From NCBI GenBank assembly GCA_900544715.1, contig UQWL01000001.1:248001-312000 (forward strand): a stretch of DNA of 64,000 nt, given 5' to 3'. This DNA is from an uncultured Oscillospiraceae bacterium. GTDB lineage: Bacteria; Bacillota; Clostridia; Oscillospirales; Acutalibacteraceae. The translations under genes and the position numbers were made by a program. Position 1 is the stretch's first letter. The number at the start of each line of letters is the position of its first letter. The notes under the pieces were generated by a model. It did not search any database and had not been told where the DNA came from. It saw nothing but the letters and a program-made list of their open reading frames with translations. Below, piece by piece: positions 15,249 through 24,703 of the stretch.

Positions 15249-16712
15249 ATGGGGGATTTTACCCCCTGTGGAGATCGTTTGAATGCGGAGGAAACCGGCT
15301 TGCTTCAAAACGCAGAAAAAATGGACCTGTCTGTAAAAGGGCAGGCGGAATATACCGCCCTGCTGCACACCGTGCTGGGCGCCCGCTATGGGAGCACGCC
15401 GCGCGCTTTTGTGCACACCTACGGCTGCCAGGGGAACGTCGCTGACGGCGAGCGCATCAAGGGCATGCTTGCCGAAATGGGCTATACGTTTACAGATACG
15501 GTGGAAAACGCCGATCTGGTGCTTTACAACACCTGCGCTGTGCGCGAGCACGCGGAGGATCGTGTGTTCGGCAACGTCGGCGCGCTAAAAAATCGAAAGG
15601 CCGCCCGGCCAGGCATGGTCGTCGCCCTGTGCGGCTGCATGATGCAGCAGCCCCGCGTGGCGGAGAAAATCCGCAGGAGCTATTCATTTGTCGATCTCGT
15701 ATTCGGCACGCATGTGATTCATCGCCTGCCGGAGCTTTTATACCGTGCCCTCTGCGGTAGGAACCGCGTGTTCGAGCTGCCGGATGAGGCGGGCAGCATC
15801 ACAGAGGGGCTTCCCGTTGTGCGAGATAGCAGCTTCAAGGCGTTTTTGCCCGTGATGTACGGCTGCAACAACTTTTGCAGCTACTGTATCGTCCCTTATG
15901 TGCGCGGCCGCGAGCGCAGCCGCATGGTGGAGGCCGTGCTGGAAGAGGCGCGCTCCCTCGTGGAAGCGGGTTACCGCGATATCACGCTTTTGGGGCAAAA
16001 TGTGAATTCCTATGGTAAGGATTTAGAAACGCCTGTCTCTTTTGCACAATTGCTGCGGGAGATCAATGCGATTCCAGGAGATTTCTGCATTCGGTTCATG
16101 ACCTCCCACCCCAAGGACTGCACACGGGAGCTGCTTGACGCAATGGCGGATTGCGAAAAGGTTGCAAAGCACCTGCATCTGCCTTTCCAATCCGGCAACG
16201 ATCGAGTTTTAAAAGAGATGAATCGCCGCTATACGCGAGAGCAGTATCTTGAGCTGATCCGCTATGCGCGCCAAGTTATGCCGGAACTCTCCTTGACGAG
16301 CGACGTGATCGTCGGGTTTCCTGGCGAAACGTATGAGGAATTTCAGGATACGCTGTCGCTCGTGGAGGAGGTCGGCTTCACCTCCCTGTTCACATTTATC
16401 TTTTCTCCGCGCGAGGGAACGCCCGCCGCAAAAATGCCTGACCCCGTTTCCCGGGAGGAAAAGGGCAGATGGTTCCGCGAATTGACCGATTTGCAGGAGC
16501 GCGTTGCCAGCGCGCGCAATCAAAAGCTGCTGGGCAAGCGGTTTCGTGTGCTTGTGGAGGGGCCGGGCAAAAAAGCAGGCCTTCTGGCCGGGCGCACAGA
16601 GGGCAACCTTGTGATTGAATTCCCGGGCGGCGATTCGCTGATTGGCGAATTTGCAGAGGTCACGGTGACAGAGGCGCTCGCGTGGATATTACGCGGCCAA
16701 ACGGAACTATGA
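15249..16712 (+). CDS. miaB: tRNA-2-methylthio-N6-dimethylallyladenosine synthase MiaB
   Basis: A radical-SAM methylthiotransferase of about 487 residues. The N-terminal UPF0004 domain has three cluster cysteines (HTYGCQ, YNTCAVRE, LCGCMM). The radical-SAM domain carries YGCNNFCSYCIVPYVRGRE with the CxxxCxxC cluster, and a C-terminal TRAM domain follows. It adds a methylthio group to position 37 of tRNAs already modified by MiaA, which is encoded 8 kb downstream in the same run. The start is uncertain: the ATG at 15249 lies very near the predicted transcript start and has no ribosome site, whereas TTG at 15279 has GGAG five bases upstream. Confidence 0.94.
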   Translation: MGDFTPCGDRLNAEETGLLQNAEKMDLSVKGQAEYTALLHTVLGARYGSTPRAFVHTYGCQGNVADGERIKGMLAEMGYTFTDTVENADLVLYNTCAVREHAEDRVFGNVGALKNRKAARPGMVVALCGCMMQQPRVAEKIRRSYSFVDLVFGTHVIHRLPELLYRALCGRNRVFELPDEAGSITEGLPVVRDSSFKAFLPVMYGCNNFCSYCIVPYVRGRERSRMVEAVLEEARSLVEAGYRDITLLGQNVNSYGKDLETPVSFAQLLREINAIPGDFCIRFMTSHPKDCTRELLDAMADCEKVAKHLHLPFQSGNDRVLKEMNRRYTREQYLELIRYARQVMPELSLTSDVIVGFPGETYEEFQDTLSLVEEVGFTSLFTFIFSPREGTPAAKMPDPVSREEKGRWFRELTDLQERVASARNQKLLGKRFRVLVEGPGKKAGLLAGRTEGNLVIEFPGGDSLIGEFAEVTVTEALAWILRGQTEL

Positions 16713-16919
16713 CAACGTCATAGATCCGTTGCAAAAACCGCTTGCAGGCTGAACGCCTGCATTCTGCAAGCCTGAGGGCTTGCAGAAACCGCTTATGGAA
16801 TAAAATTCCGCGTTTTATAGCGGCAGGCATTCCGCCAGGAAAAGTTAGATCCAGCATTCTTCTGTTCAATTCAGAACAGTTGAAATAAAATAAATTCACA
16901 TTAAGTTAAGGAGATTTCA
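16713..16919 (+). other. Hairpin-rich spacer between miaB and the ylbF-like gene
   Basis: The spacer contains several stems: TATGAC/GTCATA just after the miaB stop, GCAGGC/GCCTGC (16744-16749 with 16755-16760), a perfect 11-bp stem TTCTGCAAGCC/GGCTTGCAGAA (16762-16772 with 16777-16787), and CTGTTC/GAACAG near 16860. None is followed by a T-run, so they are more likely mRNA processing or stability elements than terminators. Confidence 0.45.
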
Positions 16920-17327
16920 ATGGACATTATCAAAATGGCGCGTGAACTTGGCGCAGCAATTCAGCAGGACGAACGTTATCTGAATTTCAAAAAGGCCCGT
17001 GAGGCAAACGAAGCCGACAAGCCCCTCAACGACCTCATCGGCGAGTTGAACCTCATCCAGATGAACTATCAGCAGGAGGCGCAGAAGGAAGAGCCCAGCG
17101 AAGAAAAAATGCAGGATTTTGATCAGCAGTTCCGTGCGATTTATGCACAGGTGATGCAGAATCCCAACATGGTCAATTACGAAGTAGCCCGCAAGGAAGT
17201 GGATGGGATGATGAACTATCTCATGCAGATTTTGACCCTCTGTGTCAACGGGGAAGACCCGGCTACCTGCGAGCCAAAGGAAGAGCACGATTGCGGCGGC
17301 AACTGCTCCGCCTGCGGCGGCTGCTGA
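16920..17327 (+). CDS. YlbF/YmcA-family protein with Cys-rich tail
   Basis: A 135-residue, mostly helical protein matching the YlbF/YmcA family (ELGAAIQQDERYLNFKKARE, then a long helix ending PNMVNYEVARKEVDGMMNYL). In Bacillus, YlbF, YmcA and YaaT form a complex that directs RNase Y processing and carries iron-sulphur clusters. The C-terminal tail here is CGGNCSACGGC, a plausible cluster ligand set. TTAAGGAGATTTCA precedes the ATG. It sits directly before mutS, an arrangement I believe is common in Clostridia; the functional link to mutS is unknown. Confidence 0.88.
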   Translation: MDIIKMARELGAAIQQDERYLNFKKAREANEADKPLNDLIGELNLIQMNYQQEAQKEEPSEEKMQDFDQQFRAIYAQVMQNPNMVNYEVARKEVDGMMNYLMQILTLCVNGEDPATCEPKEEHDCGGNCSACGGC

Positions 17328-17452
17328 AGGCAGACTGCGGACAACAGATTTCAGATGTCAGATGTGTGGCGTGGGGTTCCTTTCCCACGCCATCCTTCCA
17401 GCTTCTTGAACCAAGTGTTTTATATCTATATTCTAAATATAGGGGGTTCAGT

Positions 17453-20086
17453 ATGGCACCGTTAACGCCGATGATGCAGCAATATCTGGAAGTGAAGCAG
17501 CAGTATCCCGACGCCATTCTGATGTTTCGATTGGGCGATTTCTATGAGATGTTTTTTGAGGATGCGAAAACCGCCTCGCGCGAGCTGGAGCTGGTGCTCA
17601 CCGGGCGGGACTGCGGGCAGGAGGAGCGCGCGCCGATGTGCGGCGTTCCCTTCCATAGTGCGGATAGCTACATCGCCCGCCTAGTCGCCAAGGGCTATAA
17701 AGTGGCCATCTGCGAGCAGATGGAGGATCCAGCGCTCGCCAAGGGCATTGTCAAGCGGGATGTGATCCGCGTGGTCACGCCCGGCACGGTGATCGAAAAC
17801 AGCATGCTCGATGAATCGCGCAACAATTACCTCGCCTGCGTCTGCGTGGGCGAAGATGGCGCCGGGCTGTGCTTTGCGGATGTTTCCACGGGCGAAGTGC
17901 ATCTCACGGATTTTTCGGCGGACGGCTGCGAGGATGCGCTGATGAATGAATTCGGCCGGTATATGCCGAGCGAAGCGCTGATGAATGCCGGCGCCGCGGT
18001 GCTGCCGAAATTCAAATCCTTTCTTGCGAAGCGCATGAACCTTACGGCGGAGCTGCTGGAGGATGGGCAGTTTGATCTTGCCGCCTGCACCGGCCTTGTG
18101 CTGAGCCATTTTCGGAAGGCCTCGCTCGATGAATTGGAGCTTTCCAGCGCGCCGGATGCAGTGCGTGCTCTCGGCGCTGCGCTCTCCTACCTCAAGGATG
18201 CGCAGAAGGCGGAGCTCGACAATATCCGGGAGCTCGATTTTTACAGCAGCGCGCGCTTTATGCGCCTTGACCTTGCGGCGCGGCGTAATCTGGAACTGAC
18301 GCGCACCATGCGCAGCGGCGAAAAGCGGGGCACGCTGCTCTGGGTGCTCGACCGTACGAAAACCGCCATGGGCAAACGGCTCATCCGCTCCTGGGTGGAG
18401 CAGCCGCTTTTAAGCTGCGCGCAGATCAGCCGCCGCCTGAACGCGGTGGACGAGCTGTTCAGCGATACGATGCTCCGGCGCGACGAGATCGAAAATTTGA
18501 CCGGCATCTATGACCTTGAGCGGCTCATGACCCGCATCGCCTACGGCACGGCCAACGCGCGGGAGCTCAGGAGCCTTTCGGCGGCCATTGAAAAGCTCGC
18601 CCCCCTGCGAGCGCGGCTGGAGGGCTGCAAAAGCGCAATGCTGTGCGAAATCTTCCGGGATATTGACCCGCTGGAAGACGTGTTTGCCCTCATCGATGCC
18701 GCGATCGTGGAGGAGCCGCCCTTTACCGTGCGCGAAGGCGGCATGATTAAGCCCGGCTTCCACGAGGAGCTCGACTCGCTCCATGCGCTCGTCACCAACG
18801 GCAAAGGGTTCCTGACGCAGATCGAGCAGCGCGAGCAGGAACGCACCGGCATCAAGAAGCTGAAAATTGGCTATAACCGCGTGTTCGGTTATTACATAGA
18901 GGTATCGAATTCCTATAAGGAGCTGGTGCCGGACGACTATATCCGCAAGCAGACGCTTTCCAATTGTGAGCGGTATATTACGCAGGAATTAAAGGAGCTC
19001 GAATCCAAGGTGCTCGGCGCGCAGGAGCGCATGGTGCAGCTGGAATACCAGATTTTCAGCGATGTGCGCACCCGCGTGGCGGACGAGCTCTATCGCGTGC
19101 AGCGCACGGCCCATGCCGTCGCGCGGCTTGACGTGCTCTGCTCCTTTGCGCAGGTGGCCGTTTCCTACGACTATACGCGCCCGGTTGTGGATGCGGGCGA
19201 TCGGTTGGAAATCACGGACGGGCGGCACCCCGTGGTGGAGCGAATGCTGGAAGACGCCCCCTTTGTCCCCAACGATACGGCGCTCGACTGTGGGGATAAC
19301 CGCTGCGCCATCATCACCGGGCCGAATATGGCGGGTAAATCCACCTATATGCGGCAGGTTGCGCTCATCACGCTCATGGCGCAGATCGGCTCCTTCGTGC
19401 CGGCGCGCAGTGCGCAGATCGGCGTGGTGGACAGCATCTTCACCCGCGTCGGCGCCTCCGACGATCTGGCGGCGGGGCAGTCCACCTTCATGGTGGAGAT
19501 GAGCGAGGTCGCCTCGATTTTGCACAATGCCACGGCCAAAAGCCTGATTTTGCTTGATGAAATCGGCCGCGGCACCTCCACCTACGACGGCATGAGCATC
19601 GCCCGTGCGGTTCTGGAATTCTGTGCCGACGCAAAAAAGCTGGGTGCGAAAACGCTGTTTGCGACCCATTACCATGAGCTGACCGAGCTGGAAAACCAGG
19701 TTGCGGGTGTGAAGAATTACAATATCGCGGTGAAAAAACGCGGCGATGAAATTACCTTCCTGCGCCGCATCATCCGCGGCGGGGCCGACGGCAGCTATGG
19801 CGTGGAGGTGGCAAAGCTCGCGGGCGTGCCCGTGAGCGTGGTCAAGCGTGCGCGCGTGATTTTAAAAGCATTGGAGGAGCATTCCCGCGCGGGCGCAGGC
19901 CCGGCCGAGATCCCCGATGCGGCGGAACTGCCCGAGGAGGAGGAAAATCCGCTTCTCCAGATTTCCATCGCTGGGAACACCAGCGCGGAAATCATGGAGC
20001 AGTTAAAAAATATTGACGTCAACACCCTCACGCCGATTGAGGCGCTGACCATGCTGAACGAGCTCGTGCGCAAGGCACAAAGGTAA
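17453..20086 (+). CDS. mutS: DNA mismatch repair protein MutS
   Basis: An 877-residue protein of normal MutS length. It has the mismatch-binding domain I with FRLGDFYEMFFEDA (the Phe-x-Glu mismatch wedge lies in this segment), connector, lever and clamp domains, and the ABC ATPase with Walker A GPNMAGKST (about residue 622) and Walker B/signature DEIGRGTSTYDG (about residue 701), then THYHELTEL. It recognises mismatches and recruits MutL, encoded 1.6 kb further on. The ATG at 17453 follows AGGGGG; upstream in-frame codons overlap the ylbF-like gene and show no homology. Confidence 0.98.
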   Translation: MAPLTPMMQQYLEVKQQYPDAILMFRLGDFYEMFFEDAKTASRELELVLTGRDCGQEERAPMCGVPFHSADSYIARLVAKGYKVAICEQMEDPALAKGIVKRDVIRVVTPGTVIENSMLDESRNNYLACVCVGEDGAGLCFADVSTGEVHLTDFSADGCEDALMNEFGRYMPSEALMNAGAAVLPKFKSFLAKRMNLTAELLEDGQFDLAACTGLVLSHFRKASLDELELSSAPDAVRALGAALSYLKDAQKAELDNIRELDFYSSARFMRLDLAARRNLELTRTMRSGEKRGTLLWVLDRTKTAMGKRLIRSWVEQPLLSCAQISRRLNAVDELFSDTMLRRDEIENLTGIYDLERLMTRIAYGTANARELRSLSAAIEKLAPLRARLEGCKSAMLCEIFRDIDPLEDVFALIDAAIVEEPPFTVREGGMIKPGFHEELDSLHALVTNGKGFLTQIEQREQERTGIKKLKIGYNRVFGYYIEVSNSYKELVPDDYIRKQTLSNCERYITQELKELESKVLGAQERMVQLEYQIFSDVRTRVADELYRVQRTAHAVARLDVLCSFAQVAVSYDYTRPVVDAGDRLEITDGRHPVVERMLEDAPFVPNDTALDCGDNRCAIITGPNMAGKSTYMRQVALITLMAQIGSFVPARSAQIGVVDSIFTRVGASDDLAAGQSTFMVEMSEVASILHNATAKSLILLDEIGRGTSTYDGMSIARAVLEFCADAKKLGAKTLFATHYHELTELENQVAGVKNYNIAVKKRGDEITFLRRIIRGGADGSYGVEVAKLAGVPVSVVKRARVILKALEEHSRAGAGPAEIPDAAELPEEEENPLLQISIAGNTSAEIMEQLKNIDVNTLTPIEALTMLNELVRKAQR

Positions 20087-20132
20087 TCCGACAAGCGAAG
20101 CAAAAGCATTTTTATAGAAGGAGAGGACGTAT

Positions 20133-21635
20133 ATGGCAATTTACATGAAGGAACCCTCGCACACCTTTGGGGAATACCTGCTGATCCCAGGCTATTCCTC
20201 CACAAAATGCATTCCTGCAAATGTGAGCCTGAAAACACCATTGGTCAAATATAAAAAGGGGGAGGAGCCGGCGCTGACGCTCAATATCCCAATGACCTCG
20301 GCGATCATGCAGTCCGTATCGGATGATCAAATGGCGGTTGCATTGGCGCGGGAAGGCGGGCTGTCGTTTATCTACGGCTCTCAATCCGTGGAGAGCCAGG
20401 CGCAGATGGTCGCCCGTGTGAAGAGCTACCGTGCGGGTTTCGTCATCAGCGATTCCAATATCTCCCCAGAGGCAACGCTCAAGGATATCTTGGCGCTTAA
20501 GGAGCAGACCGGGCATTCCACCGTTGCGGTAACCGAGGATGGCAGCGCGCAGGGTAAGCTGGTGGGCCTTGTCACGAGCCGGGATTACCGTGTCAGCCGC
20601 ATGCCGCTGGATATGAAGGTCCGCGAGTTTATGACCCCGTTTGCAAGCCTGATCACCGCCCAGGAGGATACTTCCCTCAAGGTTGCGAATGATATCATTT
20701 GGGAACATAAGCTCAACTGCCTGCCGATTATCAATCAGGAGCAGCGGTTGGTTTCGATGGTGTTTCGTAAGGACTATAATTCTCATAAGGATAATGAAAA
20801 TGAATTGATCGACGCTTCCAAACGCTATATGGTGGGCGCGGGCATCAACACAAGGGATTATGCCGAGCGGATTCCGGCGCTGCTGGAAGCGGGGGCGGAC
20901 GTATTGTGCATCGACAGCTCGGAGGGATATACGGAATGGCAGAAAATTGTGCTCGATTATGTCCGAGAGCATTATGGGGATTCCGTTAAGGTCGGCGCGG
21001 GCAACGTGGTTGACCGGGACGGCTTCCGGTTCCTCGCAGAGGCGGGCGCCGATTTCGTGAAGGTCGGCATTGGCGGCGGTGCGATCTGCATCACGCGCGA
21101 GCAGAAGGGCATTGGCCGCGGGCAGGCGACAGCCCTGATCGAGGTGGCCGAGGCGCGTGACGAATATTTTCAGGAGACGGGCGTCTATGTGCCGATCTGT
21201 TCCGACGGCGGCATCGTGCACGATTACCATATCACCCTGGCGCTTGCCATGGGCGCGGATTTCATGATGCTGGGCCGGTATTTTGCCCGTTTTGATGAGA
21301 GCCCGACAAAGAAAGTCAACGTCAACGGGAATTATATGAAGGAATACTGGGGCGAGGGCAGCGCACGGGCCAGGAATTGGCAGCGCTATGACCTCGGCGG
21401 GGATGCAAAGCTTTCATTTGAAGAGGGCGTCGATTCGTTCGTGCCCTATGCGGGCAGCCTGAAGGATAATGTGGAGCTTTCCCTCTCCAAGGTGCGCTCC
21501 ACCATGTGCAACTGCGGCTGCCTGACCATCCCGGAGCTCCAGAAGAATGCGAAAATTACGCTGATCTCTTCCACAAGTATCGTCGAGGGCGGCGCGCACG
21601 ACGTGGTGCTCAAGGAGAGCAGGCCGATCCTGTAA
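20133..21635 (+). CDS. guaB: IMP dehydrogenase
   Basis: A 500-residue TIM-barrel enzyme with an inserted CBS pair (about residues 105-215: [21 protein letters not shown] and [15 protein letters not shown]). The active-site loop [10 protein letters not shown] carries the catalytic Cys at about residue 319; [19 protein letters not shown] binds phosphate; QRYD supplies the flap Arg-Tyr pair. It oxidises IMP to XMP, the committed step to GMP. The loop and flap differ in detail from the common GuaB, matching a variant form seen in Clostridia. Its place between mutS and mutL is unexpected. AAGGAGAGGAC precedes the ATG. Confidence 0.94.
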   Translation: MAIYMKEPSHTFGEYLLIPGYSSTKCIPANVSLKTPLVKYKKGEEPALTLNIPMTSAIMQSVSDDQMAVALAREGGLSFIYGSQSVESQAQMVARVKSYRAGFVISDSNISPEATLKDILALKEQTGHSTVAVTEDGSAQGKLVGLVTSRDYRVSRMPLDMKVREFMTPFASLITAQEDTSLKVANDIIWEHKLNCLPIINQEQRLVSMVFRKDYNSHKDNENELIDASKRYMVGAGINTRDYAERIPALLEAGADVLCIDSSEGYTEWQKIVLDYVREHYGDSVKVGAGNVVDRDGFRFLAEAGADFVKVGIGGGAICITREQKGIGRGQATALIEVAEARDEYFQETGVYVPICSDGGIVHDYHITLALAMGADFMMLGRYFARFDESPTKKVNVNGNYMKEYWGEGSARARNWQRYDLGGDAKLSFEEGVDSFVPYAGSLKDNVELSLSKVRSTMCNCGCLTIPELQKNAKITLISSTSIVEGGAHDVVLKESRPIL

Positions 21636-21694
21636 TAGGAAAGCCTTCTTAAAAATGCGAATTGCCTACGGTACGTCTGGGAAAGGAGATTGCC

Positions 21695-23698
21695 ATGCCG
21701 AAAATTCATGTGCTGCCCCGCCATGTAGCTGAGCTGATTGCGGCGGGGGAGGTTGTGGAACGGCCCTCCTCTGTTGTGAAGGAACTGATGGAAAATTCCA
21801 TCGACGCGGGCGCGAGCGCGCTTACGCTTGAAATCCGGCGCGGCGGAATCACCTATATCCGCATCACGGATAACGGCTGCGGCATTGCGCGCGAGGATGC
21901 GCCTACAGCCTTTGTCAGCCATGCAACGAGCAAGATTAGACGGGAAGAGGATTTAAACGGCATCGGCACGCTGGGCTTCCGCGGCGAGGCGCTGGCCTCC
22001 ATTGCGGCGGTTGCGCGCGTGGAGCTCTTGACCCGGACGCAGGAGGAGCCGGTGGGTACGCGGCTTTGCGTTGAGGGCGGAGAGCAGACGCTGCTCGATG
22101 ATGCGGGCTGCCCGCAGGGGACGACGCTGATCGTGCGCGATCTGTTCTATAACACGCCCGCTCGCATGAAGTTTTTGAAGAAGGATGTGTCCGAGGCAAA
22201 CGCTGTCGCAGGGGTGGTAGACCGCGTGGCGCTCTCTCATCCGGAGGTGAGCGTACGCTTCATCCGGGATGGGAAGGAGGCGTTGCTCACCCCCGGCGAT
22301 GGGCAGCTAATCAGCGCGATTTATGCGGTATACGGGAAGGATTTCGCCGTGGGTCTGCTCCCGGTGGAGTATGAGCTGAACGGCGTGCGTATATCCGGTT
22401 TTGCCGCAAAGCCGCTGGCCGCGCGGCCAAACCGCACGATGCAGCTTTTCTTTCTGAACGGCAGGCTTGTCAAGAGCCGCACCGCCATGGCGGCGCTGGA
22501 GGAAGCCTACCGCAATGCGATTATGGTGGGGAAATTCCCGGCCTGTGTGATGCATCTGCACGTGCCAAACGAAACGGTGGATGTCAACGTCCATCCGGCC
22601 AAAATCGAGGTTCGTTTTGCCAATGAAAAGCGCATTTTTGACGCGGTTTATTACGCCGTTAAAAACACCATCCAGCAAAACGACCCGCGCCCGCATGTGG
22701 AGCTGAACAAGCTGGACGCCCCTGTGGAAGCGGCGCGCCCGCCCGCGCCGGAGCAGATCACACTCCCAAAGAAAAAGGATGATTTTTGGGGGCGCGAAAC
22801 GGCGGCCTCCTATATCGGGAAAAACCGCCCACAGCAGCGGCTGGCCTCCCCCGTATCCGACTATGCGGCCGGGGAGGAGCCGGATACCGTGGCTGCCGCG
22901 CTGCAAAAGTGCCGGGCAGAGGCTCCGGTAGAGGTTCATCCGCCGGAAAAGAAGGGTGAAAGCGCCCTCCGGGAGCAACCGGAGCCTGCTCCATCGCTTG
23001 CGCCGCAGGCGGAAATTGCCCGGGAAATGGCAGCGCCCGCCCGGGAAGCGCAGGCCTCGGAGCCTGTTGCCCCTGTGGCGCGGGAGGAGGAGCGCTCTGT
23101 CACAGAGCCGCAGCCTCAAAAGGAAGCGCCGCCGTTTCGGGTGCTGGGGGAGGCCTTCCGCACCTACATTGTGGTGGAGAGCGGCAAGGATTTGCTGCTG
23201 ATCGATAAGCATGCCGCGCATGAACGGATGCTCTATGAGCAGCTTCGCAGCGAGGCGGGGCAGGCAGAGCGGCAGCTTCTGCTTGTGCCCGTGGCGGTTA
23301 CGCTCTCCAAAGAGGAGTATGCGGCTGTGCTGCAAAACTTGGAGCTGCTGCGCGAAGCGGGGTTTGAAGCTGAGGATTTTGGGGCGGGCACAGTGCTCGT
23401 GCGCGCCTGCCCGATGGCCCTTGCGCAGGAGGATATCCAGGCTCTGGTGCAGGAGCTGGCGGGGTATCTGCTGGTAAACCGGCGCGAGCTGATTCCGGAA
23501 AAGCTCGATTGGCTCTACCACAATGTTGCCTGCCGCGCCGCGATCAAGGGCGGGGCGCAGACAAGCCCATATGAGCGGGAGCGGTTTGTGGAAAAACTGC
23601 TTCTCCAGGATGAAATCCGCTACTGCCCGCATGGCAGGCCTGTGATGGTGGTTCTATCGCAGGCGGAGCTGGAAAAGCAGTTTGGCCGGATGCAATAA
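21695..23698 (+). CDS. mutL: DNA mismatch repair protein MutL
   Basis: A 667-residue protein. The N-terminal GHKL ATPase has AAGEVVERPSSVVKELMENSIDAGA, ITDNGCGI, and TLGFRGEALASIA; a Pro/Glu/Ala-rich linker covers about residues 340-480; the C-terminal dimerisation domain contains DKHAAHERMLYE (about residue 503), the metal-binding endonuclease motif (usually DQHAxxE), plus GRPVMV near the end. Endonucleolytic MutL nicks the strand to be repaired in organisms without MutH. GAAAGGAGAT lies before the ATG at 21695. Overall normal in length. Confidence 0.97.
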   Translation: MPKIHVLPRHVAELIAAGEVVERPSSVVKELMENSIDAGASALTLEIRRGGITYIRITDNGCGIAREDAPTAFVSHATSKIRREEDLNGIGTLGFRGEALASIAAVARVELLTRTQEEPVGTRLCVEGGEQTLLDDAGCPQGTTLIVRDLFYNTPARMKFLKKDVSEANAVAGVVDRVALSHPEVSVRFIRDGKEALLTPGDGQLISAIYAVYGKDFAVGLLPVEYELNGVRISGFAAKPLAARPNRTMQLFFLNGRLVKSRTAMAALEEAYRNAIMVGKFPACVMHLHVPNETVDVNVHPAKIEVRFANEKRIFDAVYYAVKNTIQQNDPRPHVELNKLDAPVEAARPPAPEQITLPKKKDDFWGRETAASYIGKNRPQQRLASPVSDYAAGEEPDTVAAALQKCRAEAPVEVHPPEKKGESALREQPEPAPSLAPQAEIAREMAAPAREAQASEPVAPVAREEERSVTEPQPQKEAPPFRVLGEAFRTYIVVESGKDLLLIDKHAAHERMLYEQLRSEAGQAERQLLLVPVAVTLSKEEYAAVLQNLELLREAGFEAEDFGAGTVLVRACPMALAQEDIQALVQELAGYLLVNRRELIPEKLDWLYHNVACRAAIKGGAQTSPYERERFVEKLLLQDEIRYCPHGRPVMVVLSQAELEKQFGRMQ

Positions 23699-23740
23699 GG
23701 ATGGGGCGTTCAGCCCTTTGATTTGGAAAGGAATGATCCC

Positions 23741-24703
23741 GTGATGGCGGCAGATCATCAAATACCGGTTCTTGCCGTTGTTGGGCCGACCGCCTCCGGG
23801 AAAACGGCGCTGGCGGTGCAGCTTGCCAAAACGTTCGGCGGCGAGGTGATCGGTGCGGATTCCATGCAGGTCTACCAGGGTATGGAGATCGCCACCGCAG
23901 CGCCAACTTTGGCGGAGCGGGAGGGCGTGCCCCATCATCTCATCGGCTTTTTGCAGCCGGAGGAGCGCTTCAGCGTCGCGGCCTATGTGGCGCGCGCCGA
24001 GGCCTGCATTGCCGAACTCAACGCGCGCGGCAGGCTCCCCATTTTAGCGGGCGGCACGGGGCTTTATGTGGATACGCTGCTCGACCATATCGAATTGATC
24101 GACGCCCCCGCAAACCCGGAGGCCCGCGCGGCGCTTTATCACCGTGCGGAGCGGGAGGGAGCAGAGGCGCTCTGGGCGGAGCTGGAGCGGATTGACCCGG
24201 AAACGGCAAAGCAGCTGCATCCGGCCAACCTGGGCCGGGTTGTCCGCGCGCTGGAGCTTTATGAAACCGCCGGGGTGACGATGACGCAGCAGCGCGAGCG
24301 CTCCAGGCAGAACCCTTCGCCGTACGCCGCCTTTTATTTGGGGCTGGATTTCCGGGATCGGCAGCGCCTCTATGACCGGATCAACCGCCGTGTGGATCAA
24401 ATGGCCAGCGATGGCCTGCTGGAGGAGGCGCGCCGCTTTTTCGAGCGCGATCCGGATGGCACGGGTGCGCAGGCGATCGGCTATAAGGAGTTAAGGCCTT
24501 ATTTTGCCGGGGAAATGGCGCTGGAAGAAGCGCTGGAAAACCTCAAACGCGCCACCCGGCGCTATGCAAAGCGGCAGCTCACCTGGTTCCGCCGCAACGG
24601 GCGGATCCATTGGCTGTTTTGGGAGGATTATGATACGCCCGTCGCGCTGTGCGAGGAGGCGTGCCGTCTGGTACAGGAATCGGATTGGGGGCAGATAAGA
24701 TGA
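23741..24703 (+). CDS. miaA: tRNA dimethylallyltransferase MiaA
   Basis: A protein of about 320 residues with the P-loop GPTASGKTALA, the ADSMQVYQGMEI substrate loop, GGTGLYVDTLL, and the C-terminal KRATRRYAKRQLTWFRR motif. It transfers a dimethylallyl group to A37 of tRNAs reading UNN codons; MiaB (15249) then methylthiolates the product. The start is GTG at 23741 (eight bases after AAAGGA) or ATG at 23744. The stop overlaps the next start by four bases (ATGA). Confidence 0.96.
   Translation: MMAADHQIPVLAVVGPTASGKTALAVQLAKTFGGEVIGADSMQVYQGMEIATAAPTLAEREGVPHHLIGFLQPEERFSVAAYVARAEACIAELNARGRLPILAGGTGLYVDTLLDHIELIDAPANPEARAALYHRAEREGAEALWAELERIDPETAKQLHPANLGRVVRALELYETAGVTMTQQRERSRQNPSPYAAFYLGLDFRDRQRLYDRINRRVDQMASDGLLEEARRFFERDPDGTGAQAIGYKELRPYFAGEMALEEALENLKRATRRYAKRQLTWFRRNGRIHWLFWEDYDTPVALCEEACRLVQESDWGQIR

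Noticed and set aside
20112..21230. Leftward frame of 372 codons opposite guaB
   Set aside because: Shadow of IMP dehydrogenase; His/Arg/Asp-rich composition typical of reverse-strand translation of G+C-rich genes.
22307..23632. 441-codon leftward frame opposite mutL
   Set aside because: Shadow of MutL; no domain recognisable and no ribosome site.
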